DNA of 40,557 nt from Candidatus Solibacter usitatus. Its GTDB lineage: Bacteria; Acidobacteriota; Terriglobia; Bryobacterales; Bryobacteraceae. The notes beneath the pieces were generated by a model. It did not search any database, had not been told where the DNA came from, and saw nothing but the letters and a program-made list of their open reading frames with translations. Below are positions 1 to 9,395 of the stretch, piece by piece; position 1 is the stretch's first letter, and each line of letters begins with the position of its first letter. The DNA is taken from contig JACPVQ010000164.1 of the NCBI GenBank assembly GCA_016191645.1, positions 1 through 40,557 on the forward strand, in the 5' to 3' direction. The position numbers and the translations under genes were made by a program.

Positions 1-2
1 AC

Positions 3-1139
3 CCAATCGCGGCGCGCGCCGAATCACGCGCGGCGGTGATTCCCTGGTATCTCTGGTGCGCGGTGTTCTCCGTCACATCCGCCATGGTGGGCGCGCATTG
101 GGATATCTCGTGGCACCGTTCCATTGGCCGCGATACGTTTTGGACTCCGGCGCACATCGCGATCTACCTCTGTGGCGTGCTGGCGGGTATCAGTTGCGGA
201 TACCTGATCCTTTCCCGCAGCTTCGGCTTCGTCAAAGATGAAGCGACGGTTCGCATGTGGGGTTTTCGCGCGCCGCTCGGAGCCTTTCTCGCATCGTGGG
301 GCGGCGTCGCCATGTTGACTTCCGCGCCGTTCGACGATTGGTGGCACAGCGCCTACGGCCTCGATGTAAAGATTGTCAGCCCGCCGCATGTGCTGCTGAT
401 CTTCGGCGCGTTCATGGTGATGATGGGAGCGCTCGTGATCGCCTTAGGGCAAATGAACCGCGCCGAGGGGCGTGACCGCGACAAGCTGAACGGCATCTTC
501 CTCTACATTGGCTCGATGATCATCGTGATTCTGATGGTCCTGCTGATGGAGTTCACGTTCCGCATTCAGATGCACACGGCCGGCTACTACCGCGTGATAG
601 CGGTGGCCATTCCGTTCGTGCTGGCGGGATTGGCGCGTGCCTCGGGGCTGCGTTGGGCGGCAACCATCGCAGCGGGCGTGTATTCCCTTTTCCTCATGGC
701 CTGCATCTGGATTCTTCCGCTCTTTCCGGCGGAACCGAAGTTGGGACCCGTCTTCTATCCCGTCACTCATTTTGTGCCGCCGGGCTTTCCGGCGTTGTTG
801 ATATTTCCCGCTGTCCTGCTCGATCTTCTATGGACGCGCACGTCGTCGTGGAACAAGTGGCTGCTATCGGCGGTTTCCGGTATTCTATTTCTCGCTTCGT
901 TCCTTGCCGTGCAGTGGCCTTTCGCCGATTTTCTCATGTCTCCGGCCTCGCGGAACTGGTTTTTCGGCACGCACTACTTCGATTACGGCACGCATCCGAA
1001 TTCGTTTATTTTCCGTAACCTCTTCATCCCCATGGAGAGCAACTTCTGGGCCATCATGGGCTGGGCGGCGCTGTTTTCCATCATCTCGATGAGGGTTGGA
1101 TTCGGCTGGGGCGATTGGATGCGAAAGATCCGCCGCTAA
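3..1139 (+). CDS. Polytopic membrane protein of unknown function, 5' end outside window
   Basis: I do not recognise the family. The frame is open from the first full codon at position 3, so the true start is probably upstream. A GTG at 36 (Val-Ile-Pro-Trp-Tyr) is the first candidate start inside the window and would give 367 residues. The protein has about nine to ten hydrophobic segments and ends in a basic tail (WMRKIRR). Conserved-looking polar clusters lie between helices: HWDISWHRS close to the start, TPAH, FDDWWHSAYGLD and SPPH. Buried His, Trp and Asp of this kind are typical of metal or heme handling in membranes, but that is inference only. The next gene starts 6 nt downstream and encodes a His-rich membrane-anchored protein, so the two are probably co-transcribed and may work together. 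Confidence 0.8.
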   Translation, partial: PIAARAESRAAVIPWYLWCAVFSVTSAMVGAHWDISWHRSIGRDTFWTPAHIAIYLCGVLAGISCGYLILSRSFGFVKDEATVRMWGFRAPLGAFLASWGGVAMLTSAPFDDWWHSAYGLDVKIVSPPHVLLIFGAFMVMMGALVIALGQMNRAEGRDRDKLNGIFLYIGSMIIVILMVLLMEFTFRIQMHTAGYYRVIAVAIPFVLAGLARASGLRWAATIAAGVYSLFLMACIWILPLFPAEPKLGPVFYPVTHFVPPGFPALLIFPAVLLDLLWTRTSSWNKWLLSAVSGILFLASFLAVQWPFADFLMSPASRNWFFGTHYFDYGTHPNSFIFRNLFIPMESNFWAIMGWAALFSIISMRVGFGWGDWMRKIRR

Positions 1140-1145
1140 CTTCAC

Positions 1146-2540
1146 ATGTACAAACCAGTTCTGATAGCCATGTGTCTGACCGCGTCCGCGTTTGGTCACA
1201 TTGGCAGCCCCGATATTTTTCTCGAAGGAAAGGCCGGACCCTACTCCGTCTTTCTGACCATACGTCCGCCCGTTGTGATTCCGGGGATCGCTGAAGTCGA
1301 TATCCGCGTGCGATCGGCGGGCATCAAACAGGTTCGAATCGTCCCCACTCCCATCAGCGGCGTGGGCGCGAAGTTTGCTCCCACGCCGGACGTCGCGCAG
1401 CCATCTAAAGAAGACCCGCAATTTTTCACGGGAGCGCTGTGGATGATGGGCAGCGGCTCGTGGCAGGTCCGCGTGATTGTGGATGGCGAGCAAGGCGAAG
1501 GCAGGATCAGTGTTCCTGTTCCCGCGCTGGCTAGCCGCACGTTGACAATGCAGACGGGGCTCGCCGCGACTCTCATCGTGTTGGGTCTGATCCTGGTGGC
1601 GGGCGCGATCAGTATTGCCGGAGCGGCCGCGCGCGAAGCGCAATTGAATCCCGGCGAGTCTCCGCAAGCGGCGCAAATATCGTCTGCCCGCGTGTCGATG
1701 GCCGTCATGGCGGTTGTCGTGGTGGCCGCGTTGTACTTTTCCAACAACTGGTGGAGCAGCGAGGCGAGTAACTATGCGCGCATCATTTACAAGCCTCTTG
1801 AGATGTCGCCATCCTTTGCTGACGGTGTGCTGCGTTTGGAGATGAAGAACCCGGGCTGGTTTCGCCGCAGTGTGGACGATTTCGTTCCCGACCACAACCA
1901 CCTGCTGCATCTCTATGTCCTGCGGCTTCCGGAGATGGATCGTGTTTGGCATCTGCATCCCGAGATGAGTTCCAGCGGCTTGTTCACGCACAAGCTTCCG
2001 CCGATGGATGCGGGGCGGTACGGACTTTTCGCGGATGTCGTGCACCAGAACGGGCTTCCGGAGACGATGGCGGCTGAAATGGAACTTCCGAAAGTTGAGG
2101 GCGCGCCGTTGAGCGGCGACGATTCGGCTGGTTCCCAAGCCGCGCTGGAGGATGGATCGCGCATCGTTTTCGATGCGGAGCAACAAGGTTATGCCGCCAG
2201 GAAGCCATACTCCTTCCGGTTCCGCGCGCTGACCGCCGATGGCAAGCCGGCGACGGATATGGAACTCTACATGGGCATGCAGGGGCATGCGGCGTTCCTC
2301 AAGCGCGACCGCACGGTATTCGCGCACGTCCATCCGACGGGCTCCGTACCGATGGCCGCGTTGAGCATGGTGCAGCAGCCGCAGGCCGATCCGCATGCGG
2401 GTCACAATATGGCGGCGGCACTTCCCGCGGAGGTTAGTTTTCCCTATGGTTTTCCCACGCCCGGAGATTACCGCATCGTTGTTCAGATCAAACGAGGCGG
2501 CAAGGTGCGCACTGCAATTTTCGATGCCACGGCACGTTAG
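1146..2540 (+). CDS. His-rich membrane-anchored exported protein, function unknown
   Basis: The 464-residue product begins with a signal-like segment (MYKPVLIAMCLTASAFG). A beta-rich domain follows (about 20-130), then two membrane helices (about 138-160 and 184-199), then a second soluble domain of about 260 residues. This last domain carries dense His motifs: DHNHLLH (249-255), WHLHPEM (268-274), FAHVHPTG and DPHAGHNMA near the C terminus. The pattern resembles FixH/YtkA- or cupredoxin-like periplasmic proteins and could bind copper, but no canonical copper site can be assigned by eye. It starts 6 nt after the upstream membrane protein and overlaps the next gene by 17 nt, so translation is probably coupled. 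No homologue is recognised with confidence. Confidence 0.8.
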   Translation: MYKPVLIAMCLTASAFGHIGSPDIFLEGKAGPYSVFLTIRPPVVIPGIAEVDIRVRSAGIKQVRIVPTPISGVGAKFAPTPDVAQPSKEDPQFFTGALWMMGSGSWQVRVIVDGEQGEGRISVPVPALASRTLTMQTGLAATLIVLGLILVAGAISIAGAAAREAQLNPGESPQAAQISSARVSMAVMAVVVVAALYFSNNWWSSEASNYARIIYKPLEMSPSFADGVLRLEMKNPGWFRRSVDDFVPDHNHLLHLYVLRLPEMDRVWHLHPEMSSSGLFTHKLPPMDAGRYGLFADVVHQNGLPETMAAEMELPKVEGAPLSGDDSAGSQAALEDGSRIVFDAEQQGYAARKPYSFRFRALTADGKPATDMELYMGMQGHAAFLKRDRTVFAHVHPTGSVPMAALSMVQQPQADPHAGHNMAAALPAEVSFPYGFPTPGDYRIVVQIKRGGKVRTAIFDATAR

Positions 2541-3942
2541 CGCGATCGTTTCCTACGCATTGTTTGCCGCTGCTGCCTTCGCGCAGGCGCCCGCCTGGTA
2601 CCAGACCGATTTCCCTCCCGAGGAGTTCCGCGCCCGCTGGGTACAGGTATTCGACAAGATCGGCTCTGAATCCGTGCTGGTGATGCAAGGAGTTGCGCAG
2701 ACGCGCGGCTATGTGATGCCGCGGCAGACGAACGAATTCTATTATCTTTGCGGACTGGAAACTCCCCACTCGTATTTGTTGCTGGACGGCCGCGATAAAA
2801 AGGTCCGGCTCTATCTTCCCCCGCGCAATGAACGGCTGGAGCGCGCCGAGGGCAAAGTTCTTTCAGCCGAAGATGCGGCGCAAGTAAAGAAGCTGACAGG
2901 AGCCGATGAGGTTCTCAGCACGGCGGCAATGAGCCAGGACTGGTTGGCGCGATTGCCTCGCGGCGCACCGCAAACTATCTACACACTGCTTACCCCCGCT
3001 GAAGGGAATTCGGAAGCGCGAGGCGAACTTACAGCCGCCAACAACGCGATCGCCGCGGACATGTGGGACGGCCGCATTGCGCGCGAGGCGCACTTCGCGC
3101 AATTGCTGCGCACACGCTATCCGCGCGCAACCATCACCGACATTACGCCCGTGCTGGATGCGATGCGCGTGGTGAAGAGTCCGCGCGAGATCGCCATCAT
3201 TCGCCGTGCTTCCGAAATCGCCGGCCTCGGACTGATGGAGGCTATGCGCGGCACAAAGGCGGGCGTCTACGAATATGAACTGGACGCGGCCGCGCGCTAT
3301 GTCTTTCTATTAAACGGTGCGCGATTGGAGGGCTACCGGTCCATTACAGCGGCGGGAACGCAGAACATCGCGAACATGCACTACTACCGCAACATGAGCC
3401 GCCTCGATGACGGGCAGATGGTATTGATGGATTTCGCGCCGGAATATCATTACTACACCAGCGACATCGGGCGCATGTGGCCCGTCAACGGAAAATTCCT
3501 TCCCTGGCAGCGGGAGCTGCTTCAGGTGGTTCTCGATTATCGCAACGCCATCATCAAACGAATCCGGCCCGGCGTAACCACGCGGCAGATCATGGACGAA
3601 GCGAAGATCGCGATGGAGTCGGTCTTCGCGAAAACAAAGTTCTCGAAGCCCGAATACGAAGAGGCCGCGCGCGTTCTAGTGGAGCGCGGCGGAGGCGTTT
3701 TCTCGCATTCCGTCGGACTATCGGTTCATGACGACGGCAACTACAATCGTGAGCCATTGAAGCCCGGGCAGGTGTTCAGCATCGATCCGGCGATTCGCGT
3801 TCCCGGCGAGAATCTCTATCTGCGTTACGAAGACGTCGTTGTGGTCACGGCGACGGGTTGCGAAAACTTCACAGCGTTTCTGCCCAGCGAGTTGGACGAC
3901 CTGGAAAATTTGGTGCGGCAGGGCCGGCCACAAAGGAAATAG
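2524..3942 (+). CDS. Secreted M24 family (aminopeptidase P-like) metallopeptidase
   Basis: Xaa-Pro aminopeptidases of family M24 remove an N-terminal residue before proline using two metal ions. I place the start at the ATG at 2524, which opens a signal peptide (IVSYALFAAAAFAQAPAW). The frame is open further upstream, but that part lies inside the previous gene and lacks a sensible N terminus. The protein has 472 residues: an AMP_N domain (about 30-160) and a pita-bread domain (about 210-465). Metal-ligand positions are visible at D303 (DFAPEY), D314 (TSDIGR), H395 (FSHSVG), D421 (SIDPAI) and E436 (RYEDVV). The fourth ligand is normally Glu, so Asp at 421 is odd. The following gene, a gamma-glutamyltransferase 2 nt away, suggests a periplasmic peptide-salvage pair. 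Confidence 0.9.
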   Translation: MPRHVSAIVSYALFAAAAFAQAPAWYQTDFPPEEFRARWVQVFDKIGSESVLVMQGVAQTRGYVMPRQTNEFYYLCGLETPHSYLLLDGRDKKVRLYLPPRNERLERAEGKVLSAEDAAQVKKLTGADEVLSTAAMSQDWLARLPRGAPQTIYTLLTPAEGNSEARGELTAANNAIAADMWDGRIAREAHFAQLLRTRYPRATITDITPVLDAMRVVKSPREIAIIRRASEIAGLGLMEAMRGTKAGVYEYELDAAARYVFLLNGARLEGYRSITAAGTQNIANMHYYRNMSRLDDGQMVLMDFAPEYHYYTSDIGRMWPVNGKFLPWQRELLQVVLDYRNAIIKRIRPGVTTRQIMDEAKIAMESVFAKTKFSKPEYEEAARVLVERGGGVFSHSVGLSVHDDGNYNREPLKPGQVFSIDPAIRVPGENLYLRYEDVVVVTATGCENFTAFLPSELDDLENLVRQGRPQRK

Positions 3943-3944
3943 AC

Positions 3945-5474
3945 ATGTTTCTGTCGTTGTGTCTTCTATTGTTCGCGGCGTCCGGATGGGCGCAGGAAGT
4001 ATCGCAAAGCGGGCTAAAGCTGGAAGCGCCGCGCGCCATCGTCGCCATGCCGGAGCGCGCGCCTTCCGCGATGGCCGCCACTGTGCATCCGCTGGCAACC
4101 GATGCCGCCATCGAAGTGATGCGCAAAGGCGGCAACGCGATTGACGCCGCCGTCGCCATTGCTTTTGCGCTGGCCGTGGTGCATCCGGAAGCCGGCAACA
4201 TCGGAGGCGGCGGATTTCTCATGGCCCACCTTTCCGGCGGCAAAACCACCGTCATCGATTATGCATTTCAAACACCCTCCGGCTTCAATCCCAAAATATT
4301 CGCAGGCGAAAAATCCACCAGCACCGGCTACAAGACCATCGGCATCCCCGGCACGCCCGCCGGAATGGGGATGGCACATGCGAAATACGGAAAGCTCAAA
4401 TGGGCCGATTGCTTGGAACCTGCGCGCCGATTGGCGAAAGACGGCTTTCCCGCCTCGCAGCGCATGGAAGTGATTCTGCGCCTGCAGGTGCCGGTGATGA
4501 AGCGTTTCGCGGAGACGGCAAAAATTTTCCTGAAAGGCGACGAAGGGTTGAAGCAAGGCGATTCGCTAGTGCAGAGCGATCTCGCGGCAACCATCGAGCG
4601 CATGCAAAAACAAGGTTGGCGGGAATTTTACAACGGCGAAACGGCGCGCCGCATCGTCGCCGATTTTCAAACGAATGGCGGGGTGATCACGGCGGGTGAT
4701 CTAACGCAGTATCAGGCGATGGAGCGCGAGCCGCTGCGTGTGAGCTATCGCGGATTTCCCGTGCTGACCACACCGGCTTATTCATCGGGCGGAACGGTGG
4801 TGAGCGCTGGGCTGACCTACCTGGACCGCGAGAAACTCCCCATGGGAGCGGAAGGTTCCTCGCTCGCGCGTCATTTGCAGATTGAGGCGATGCGCGCCGG
4901 CGTGGCCGCCGCGCGTAAGATGACGCAGCCTAACGAATCGAATGACACCACGCACTTCACCGTTGCCGACTCTTTCGGCAACATTGTTTCGAACACCTAC
5001 ACGCTGAATGGATTCTTCGGCAGCCAGGTGATCCCAAAAGGCACGGGCGTGTTGATGAACAACTACATGAGCCCGGGGCGCACGGGAAAGCCGCTGGATC
5101 GTATCTACTCCAATATGACTCCCACCATTCTGTTCCGTAAGGACGGCACGCCGTGGGCGGCATTCGGCTCTCCCGGTTCCGCCACCATTCCCAGCACGGT
5201 TCTACAAATCGTGATGAACCTTGTGGATTTCCGCATGGGCTTGCGCGACGCCGTGGAATATCCGCGCATTCATTTCGGCGGACGCGGCGGTGTGGATGCG
5301 GAGCCGGGCGCAATGGTATTGGATGTTGCCGAGAAGCTGCGATCGATGGGACACACGCTGAACTCCGCGATGCGTTCGCAGGGCGACGTCAACGCAATCG
5401 CCATCGAAGAGAAGACCGGATGGAAACAAGGTTGGGCGGACGGCCGCCGAGGCGGAGTGGTCAAGGGCTACTGA
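3945..5474 (+). CDS. ggt: Gamma-glutamyltransferase, short linker form
   Basis: GGT cleaves gamma-glutamyl bonds such as that of glutathione in the periplasm and matures by self-cleavage before a catalytic Thr. The ATG at 3945 follows AAGGA and opens a signal peptide (MFLSLCLLLFAASGWAQ). The product has 509 residues against the usual 550-580. Family blocks are GGNAIDAAVA, EAGNIGGGGF, the nucleophile region DTTHFTVAD with T335 first in TTH, and SNMTPTIL. The large-subunit tail and linker that normally lie before TTH are missing: AARKMTQP runs straight into NESNDTTH, a deletion of roughly 50 residues. The usual SPGGS is SPGSA and the usual SSM is SNM. The enzyme may be active on another substrate or only marginally active. 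It lies 2 nt after the M24 peptidase. Confidence 0.93.
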   Translation: MFLSLCLLLFAASGWAQEVSQSGLKLEAPRAIVAMPERAPSAMAATVHPLATDAAIEVMRKGGNAIDAAVAIAFALAVVHPEAGNIGGGGFLMAHLSGGKTTVIDYAFQTPSGFNPKIFAGEKSTSTGYKTIGIPGTPAGMGMAHAKYGKLKWADCLEPARRLAKDGFPASQRMEVILRLQVPVMKRFAETAKIFLKGDEGLKQGDSLVQSDLAATIERMQKQGWREFYNGETARRIVADFQTNGGVITAGDLTQYQAMEREPLRVSYRGFPVLTTPAYSSGGTVVSAGLTYLDREKLPMGAEGSSLARHLQIEAMRAGVAAARKMTQPNESNDTTHFTVADSFGNIVSNTYTLNGFFGSQVIPKGTGVLMNNYMSPGRTGKPLDRIYSNMTPTILFRKDGTPWAAFGSPGSATIPSTVLQIVMNLVDFRMGLRDAVEYPRIHFGGRGGVDAEPGAMVLDVAEKLRSMGHTLNSAMRSQGDVNAIAIEEKTGWKQGWADGRRGGVVKGY

Positions 5475-5483
5475 TTTGCAGTC

Positions 5484-6239
5484 ATGTCGAAGATTCGCCT
5501 GATTGTCTGGAACGCCGGGGAAGCGGAGGAGCACGCCGCCGTTCTTCGAAAGTTAGGGCATGAGGTGTCCGCGACAGTGCCCGTGGGCGGCAGCTTCGGC
5601 AAGGAACTGCGCGCGAGTCCGCCCGATCTCATCGTCATCGGACTCGATCGATTGCCCATGCAAGGCCGCGACATCGCGCTGGGGATTCGAGCAATGGCCG
5701 CTCTTAAGCACATTCCCATCATTTTCTTCGGCGGCGAAGAAGAAAAGATCGCCCGCATCCGGGAGCGTCTTCCTGACGCCGCCTACACGAACTGGAAGAA
5801 GGTTCCGGACGTTTTGAAGCGGCCGCCGCGGATGACTACCGTTGCAAAGTCGGCACTCGATGGCTACTCCGGAACGCCGCTGGCCAAAAAACTGGGACTG
5901 AAATCCGGCATGCGTGTCTTCCTGTTGGATGAGCCCGCCTCTTTCTTTCGCGCCGTCGATCCCGTTCCGGAAGGCGTCGAATGGGTGCAGGACGGCCGCG
6001 CAGGCTTCGACTTGGCAATTGTGTTTGTTGCCGGCCGCACAACTCTCGAGCGGCATTTGACAAGACTCCTCGCGATGGAGCATGTGTGGATCTGCTGGCC
6101 CAAAGGTAAGGCCGCCGGCATCACGCAATACGACGTGCGCGAAATCGGGTTGCTCGCGGGCCTGGTCGATTTCAAGATTTGTTCCATTGACGAGAAGTGG
6201 TCGGCGTGCCGCTTCCGGCGGCGAAAGGAAAACAAGTGA
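5484..6239 (+). CDS. Pseudo-receiver domain fused to DUF3052 domain
   Basis: The 251-residue protein has two parts. Residues 4-112 have the fold pattern of a response-regulator receiver (IRLIVWNAG, PPDLIVIGLDRLPMQG, HIPIIFFGG). The phospho-acceptor Asp at the end of the third strand appears replaced by Gly (LIVIG), and the acidic pair after strand 1 is absent, so it is probably not phosphorylated in the normal way. Residues about 118-246 match DUF3052: SGTPLAKKLGLKSGMRV, then AIVFVAGRTTLERHL, WICWPKGKA and IDEKWSACRFRRR. The biochemical role of DUF3052 is unknown to me. The gene starts 9 nt after ggt and its stop overlaps the next GTG start as GTGA, so it belongs to the same operon. Confidence 0.85.
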   Translation: MSKIRLIVWNAGEAEEHAAVLRKLGHEVSATVPVGGSFGKELRASPPDLIVIGLDRLPMQGRDIALGIRAMAALKHIPIIFFGGEEEKIARIRERLPDAAYTNWKKVPDVLKRPPRMTTVAKSALDGYSGTPLAKKLGLKSGMRVFLLDEPASFFRAVDPVPEGVEWVQDGRAGFDLAIVFVAGRTTLERHLTRLLAMEHVWICWPKGKAAGITQYDVREIGLLAGLVDFKICSIDEKWSACRFRRRKENK

Positions 6240-7399
6240 AGATCACGGCTGTGAAGACGCTGGTGGTGAATGCGCGCATGCGCAATTGGGTGCTGGTCAA
6301 AGTGGAGACCGATCAACCGGGACTCTACGGTTGGGGCGAAGCGACGCTGGAATGGAAGACGAAAGGCGTCGTGGGATCTGTGGAAGATCTCGCCGTGCTG
6401 CTGATTGGACAGGACCCGCTGCGCACGGAACATTTGTGGCAAATGATGTTCCGGCAATATTTTTGGCGCGGCGGCATCGTTGCCATGACGGCGCTCAGCG
6501 GCATCGATCAGGCGCTGTGGGATATCAAGGGGAAAGAGGCCGGCAAGCCGGTGTGCGAACTGCTGGGCGGCCCGGTGCGGGACAGGCTGCGGCTGTATGA
6601 TCACCTCGGCGGCGGCCTCATGGAGGACATCTATCAATCGGAAGCGCCGGAGGTTTTCGGAGAGCGGATTCACGTGAGTCTCGAAAAGGGCTTCACCGCC
6701 GTTAAGGCGATGCCCATTCCCGTTGCGGAGCTGATCGAAACTCCGGCGACGTTGAAGCGCGCAGCGAAATGCGTGGAGGCGATGCGCAAGGCCGCGGGCG
6801 ATTCCGTCGACATCATGCTCGACCTGCATGCGCGCACTACATCCGCCGCCGCCATCCAATTCGGCAGGCTGCTGGCCGACTACAACCTCTTCTGGTACGA
6901 AGAGCCGTGCTGGCCGGAACATGTCGACGCTCTACTCGAAGTGTCGCGCGCGCTGCCGTTTCCTATCGCGACAGGCGAGCGTTTGGTGGGCCGCTGGCAG
7001 TTTCGCGAGTTGCTGGAGAAGCGCGCCTGCGCCATCATCCAGCCCGACGTCAGCCACTGCGGCGGCATCAGTGAAGCTCGGCGTATCGCGGCCATGGCGG
7101 AAACGTATTCCATTCCGGTGGCGTGTCATAATCCGCAAGGGCCGGTGAGCACCGCGGCTTCCATTCATATTGGATTCGCCGTGCCGAACTATCTGATCCA
7201 GGAAGTGGTGCGCGCCGATGTTCCGTGGCGAAACGATATTCTGACGCACCCTCTCGACGTTGCCTGCGGATACGTAGATCCTCCAACGCTCCCTGGGCTG
7301 GGCATCGAGATCAATGAAAAAGCGGCCGCAAAATATCCCTTCGCGCCGGAGGTGACCATGGCCTGTTTCCATCGCGACGGATCGGTAGCCGACTGGTAA
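6236..7399 (+). CDS. Enolase-superfamily (mandelate racemase type) sugar-acid dehydratase, galactonate dehydratase-like
   Basis: Members abstract the proton next to a carboxylate and dehydrate aldonates such as D-galactonate. The start is GTG at 6236, overlapping the previous stop (GTGA), with AAAGGA a few bases upstream. The 387-residue protein has the capping domain (about 1-120) and a barrel with the expected residues: D196 and H198 in LDLHARTT, the Glu pair E222/E223 in WYEEPCWPE, E248 in ATGERLVG and H298 in ACHNPQGP. The Asp/Glu/Glu metal triad plus the two His (after Asp, and on strand 7) is the galactonate-dehydratase arrangement. Exact substrate cannot be set from sequence. A second, different enolase-superfamily gene lies at 27389-28651. 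Confidence 0.9.
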   Translation: MKITAVKTLVVNARMRNWVLVKVETDQPGLYGWGEATLEWKTKGVVGSVEDLAVLLIGQDPLRTEHLWQMMFRQYFWRGGIVAMTALSGIDQALWDIKGKEAGKPVCELLGGPVRDRLRLYDHLGGGLMEDIYQSEAPEVFGERIHVSLEKGFTAVKAMPIPVAELIETPATLKRAAKCVEAMRKAAGDSVDIMLDLHARTTSAAAIQFGRLLADYNLFWYEEPCWPEHVDALLEVSRALPFPIATGERLVGRWQFRELLEKRACAIIQPDVSHCGGISEARRIAAMAETYSIPVACHNPQGPVSTAASIHIGFAVPNYLIQEVVRADVPWRNDILTHPLDVACGYVDPPTLPGLGIEINEKAAAKYPFAPEVTMACFHRDGSVADW

Positions 7400-7402
7400 T
7401 GG

Positions 7403-7408
7403 TAAAAT
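7403..7408 (+). promoter_or_regulatory. Possible extended -10 element before acetyl-CoA synthetase
   Basis: TGGTAAAAT at 7400-7408 fits an extended -10 (TG, one base, TAAAAT). No good -35 is visible upstream, as expected for that class. The start would be about 7415, giving a leader of fewer than ten bases before the ATG at 7424. Read-through from the upstream operon is equally possible. Confidence 0.3.
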
Positions 7409-7423
7409 TCCACCTTGTCTAAC

Positions 7424-9352
7424 ATGAGCGAAACTATCTACAACCCAAGCCCCGAGTTTGCCGCCAAGGCACACGTTTCCGGCATCGATGCCTACAATGC
7501 CCTCTACGATGCGGCCAAGGACGATCCCGAAAAGTTTTGGGGAACGCTTGCCGAAAAAGAGCTGTACTGGTTTGAAAAGTGGAAGCATGTTTTTGAATGG
7601 AACCCGCCCTTTGCGAAATGGTTTGTAGGCGGCAAGACGAACGTCTCCTACAACTGCATCGACCGGCACCTAACCACGCATCGCAAAAACAAAGTGGCCA
7701 TCCTGTGGGAAGGCGAGCCCGGCGATCAGCGCATGATCACCTATCAGGAGTTGCACAGGCTTGTCTCGCGATTCGCCAACGTTCTGAAGGCGCGCGGTTG
7801 CAAGGCGGGCGACCGGGCCATCGTCTATATGCCGATGGTGCCGGAGTTGCCCATCGCACTGCTTGCGTGCGCGCGAATCGGGGTCACGCACAGCGTTGTT
7901 TTTGGAGGCTTCTCCGCCGAGGCGTTGAAAGCGCGCATTCAGGATCTGGAGGCCTGCGTCGTGATTACGGCGGACGGCGGCTGGCGTAGGGGAAAAGAGG
8001 TTCGCTTGAAGGATGCGGTCGACGAGGCGCTGGGCGATTGCCCGACCGTGAAGGACGTGGTTGTCCTCAAACGAAGCGGCTCGAATGTGAGCATGCAGGC
8101 GGGTCGCGATCATTGGTGGCACGAACTGGATGAAGGCGTGTCGGAGGATTGTCCCGCCGTCCCGCTGGATTCCGAGCATCCGCTCTACGTTCTTTATACT
8201 TCCGGTACGACGGGCAAGCCCAAAGGCATTCTGCACACCACGGCCGGCTACCTGCTGCAAGCGACCATGACGATGAAGTGGGTCTTCGATTTGAAGGAAG
8301 AGGATACCTACTGGTGCACCGCCGATATCGGTTGGGTGACCGGCCACAGTTACATCGTCTATGGCCCTCTCTCGGCGGGGGCGACGACCGTGATGTACGA
8401 AGGCGCGCCGGATTTTCCGGCCTTCGACCGCTTGTGGCGCATCGTGGAAAAATATCGCGTCAACATTTTCTACACGTCGCCCACCGCGATTCGCGCGCTG
8501 CTGCGGCAAGGCGAGCAGTGGCCGAACATGCACGATCTGTCGAGCCTGCGTCTGCTAGGGAGCGTCGGCGAACCGATCAATCCCGCCGCGTGGGAGTGGT
8601 ATCACCGCGTGATTGGCAAGGACCGCTGCCCGATTGTCGACACGTGGTGGCAAACCGAAACGGGAGCGATCATGATCGCGCCGATGCCCGGTGCAATTCC
8701 GTTGAAGCCCGGCTCAGGGACAATGCCGCTGCCCGGCATTCTGCCCGAGGTTGTCGATTTCAATGGCATTCCGGTTGAGGACGGCAAGGAAGGTTTTCTC
8801 ATCATCCGGCGGCCGTGGCCCAGCATGCTGCGCACGTTGTGGGGTGATCCGGAGCGTTACAAGGAGAATTATTGGTCACGTATTCCGGGCATCTATTTCA
8901 CCGGCGACGCCGCGCGTCGCGACAAGGACGGTTACTACTGGGTCCTGGGCCGCGTGGACGATGTGATGAATGTCAGCGGACACCGGTTGAGCACGATGGA
9001 GGTGGAGTCGGCGCTGGTGCGTCATCACGCGGTTGCGGAAGCGGCAGTGGTGGGCAGACCGCATGAAGTGACGGGGCAAGCCGTTTGTTGTTTCGTCACA
9101 TTGAAGAAAGGCGATTACGATCACACCGTGCTCGGAAAAGAGTTGCGCCAATGGGTGGCGCACGAGATCGGCTCATTCGCGCGTCCCGAAGAGATTCGCT
9201 TCACCGAGGCACTGCCGAAAACGCGTAGCGGTAAGATCATGCGGCGGTTGCTGCGGGAGATCGTCACATCAAACTCCGTTGCCGGCGACGTAACGACGTT
9301 GGAAGATATGGGCGTAATTACCAGGCTCGCCGCGCAACACGACGAAGAATAG
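7424..9352 (+). CDS. acsA: Acetyl-CoA synthetase (AMP-forming)
   Basis: Activates acetate to acetyl-CoA through acetyl-AMP in the cytoplasm. The 642-residue length is normal for the family. Motifs: the P-loop-like core [11 protein letters not shown], the adenylate motif [20 protein letters not shown] and [18 protein letters not shown], and the C-terminal TRSGKIMRR in which K604 matches the lysine regulated by acetylation. I prefer the ATG at 7424; a TTG nine bases upstream is in frame, but neither has a clear Shine-Dalgarno. A gap of 24 nt separates it from the dehydratase gene, so it may be the last gene of the run. A repeat element follows its 3' end. Confidence 0.96.
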   Translation: MSETIYNPSPEFAAKAHVSGIDAYNALYDAAKDDPEKFWGTLAEKELYWFEKWKHVFEWNPPFAKWFVGGKTNVSYNCIDRHLTTHRKNKVAILWEGEPGDQRMITYQELHRLVSRFANVLKARGCKAGDRAIVYMPMVPELPIALLACARIGVTHSVVFGGFSAEALKARIQDLEACVVITADGGWRRGKEVRLKDAVDEALGDCPTVKDVVVLKRSGSNVSMQAGRDHWWHELDEGVSEDCPAVPLDSEHPLYVLYTSGTTGKPKGILHTTAGYLLQATMTMKWVFDLKEEDTYWCTADIGWVTGHSYIVYGPLSAGATTVMYEGAPDFPAFDRLWRIVEKYRVNIFYTSPTAIRALLRQGEQWPNMHDLSSLRLLGSVGEPINPAAWEWYHRVIGKDRCPIVDTWWQTETGAIMIAPMPGAIPLKPGSGTMPLPGILPEVVDFNGIPVEDGKEGFLIIRRPWPSMLRTLWGDPERYKENYWSRIPGIYFTGDAARRDKDGYYWVLGRVDDVMNVSGHRLSTMEVESALVRHHAVAEAAVVGRPHEVTGQAVCCFVTLKKGDYDHTVLGKELRQWVAHEIGSFARPEEIRFTEALPKTRSGKIMRRLLREIVTSNSVAGDVTTLEDMGVITRLAAQHDEE

Positions 9353-9395
9353 TGCATCTGCTACTACTCTGTGAAACGGCTGTGCTGCGCCATCT

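Noticed and set aside
885..2405. Long open frame of 506 codons on the minus strand
   Set aside because: It is Arg- and His-rich with no domain and lies opposite two well-supported + strand genes; it is a shadow of their GC-rich codons.
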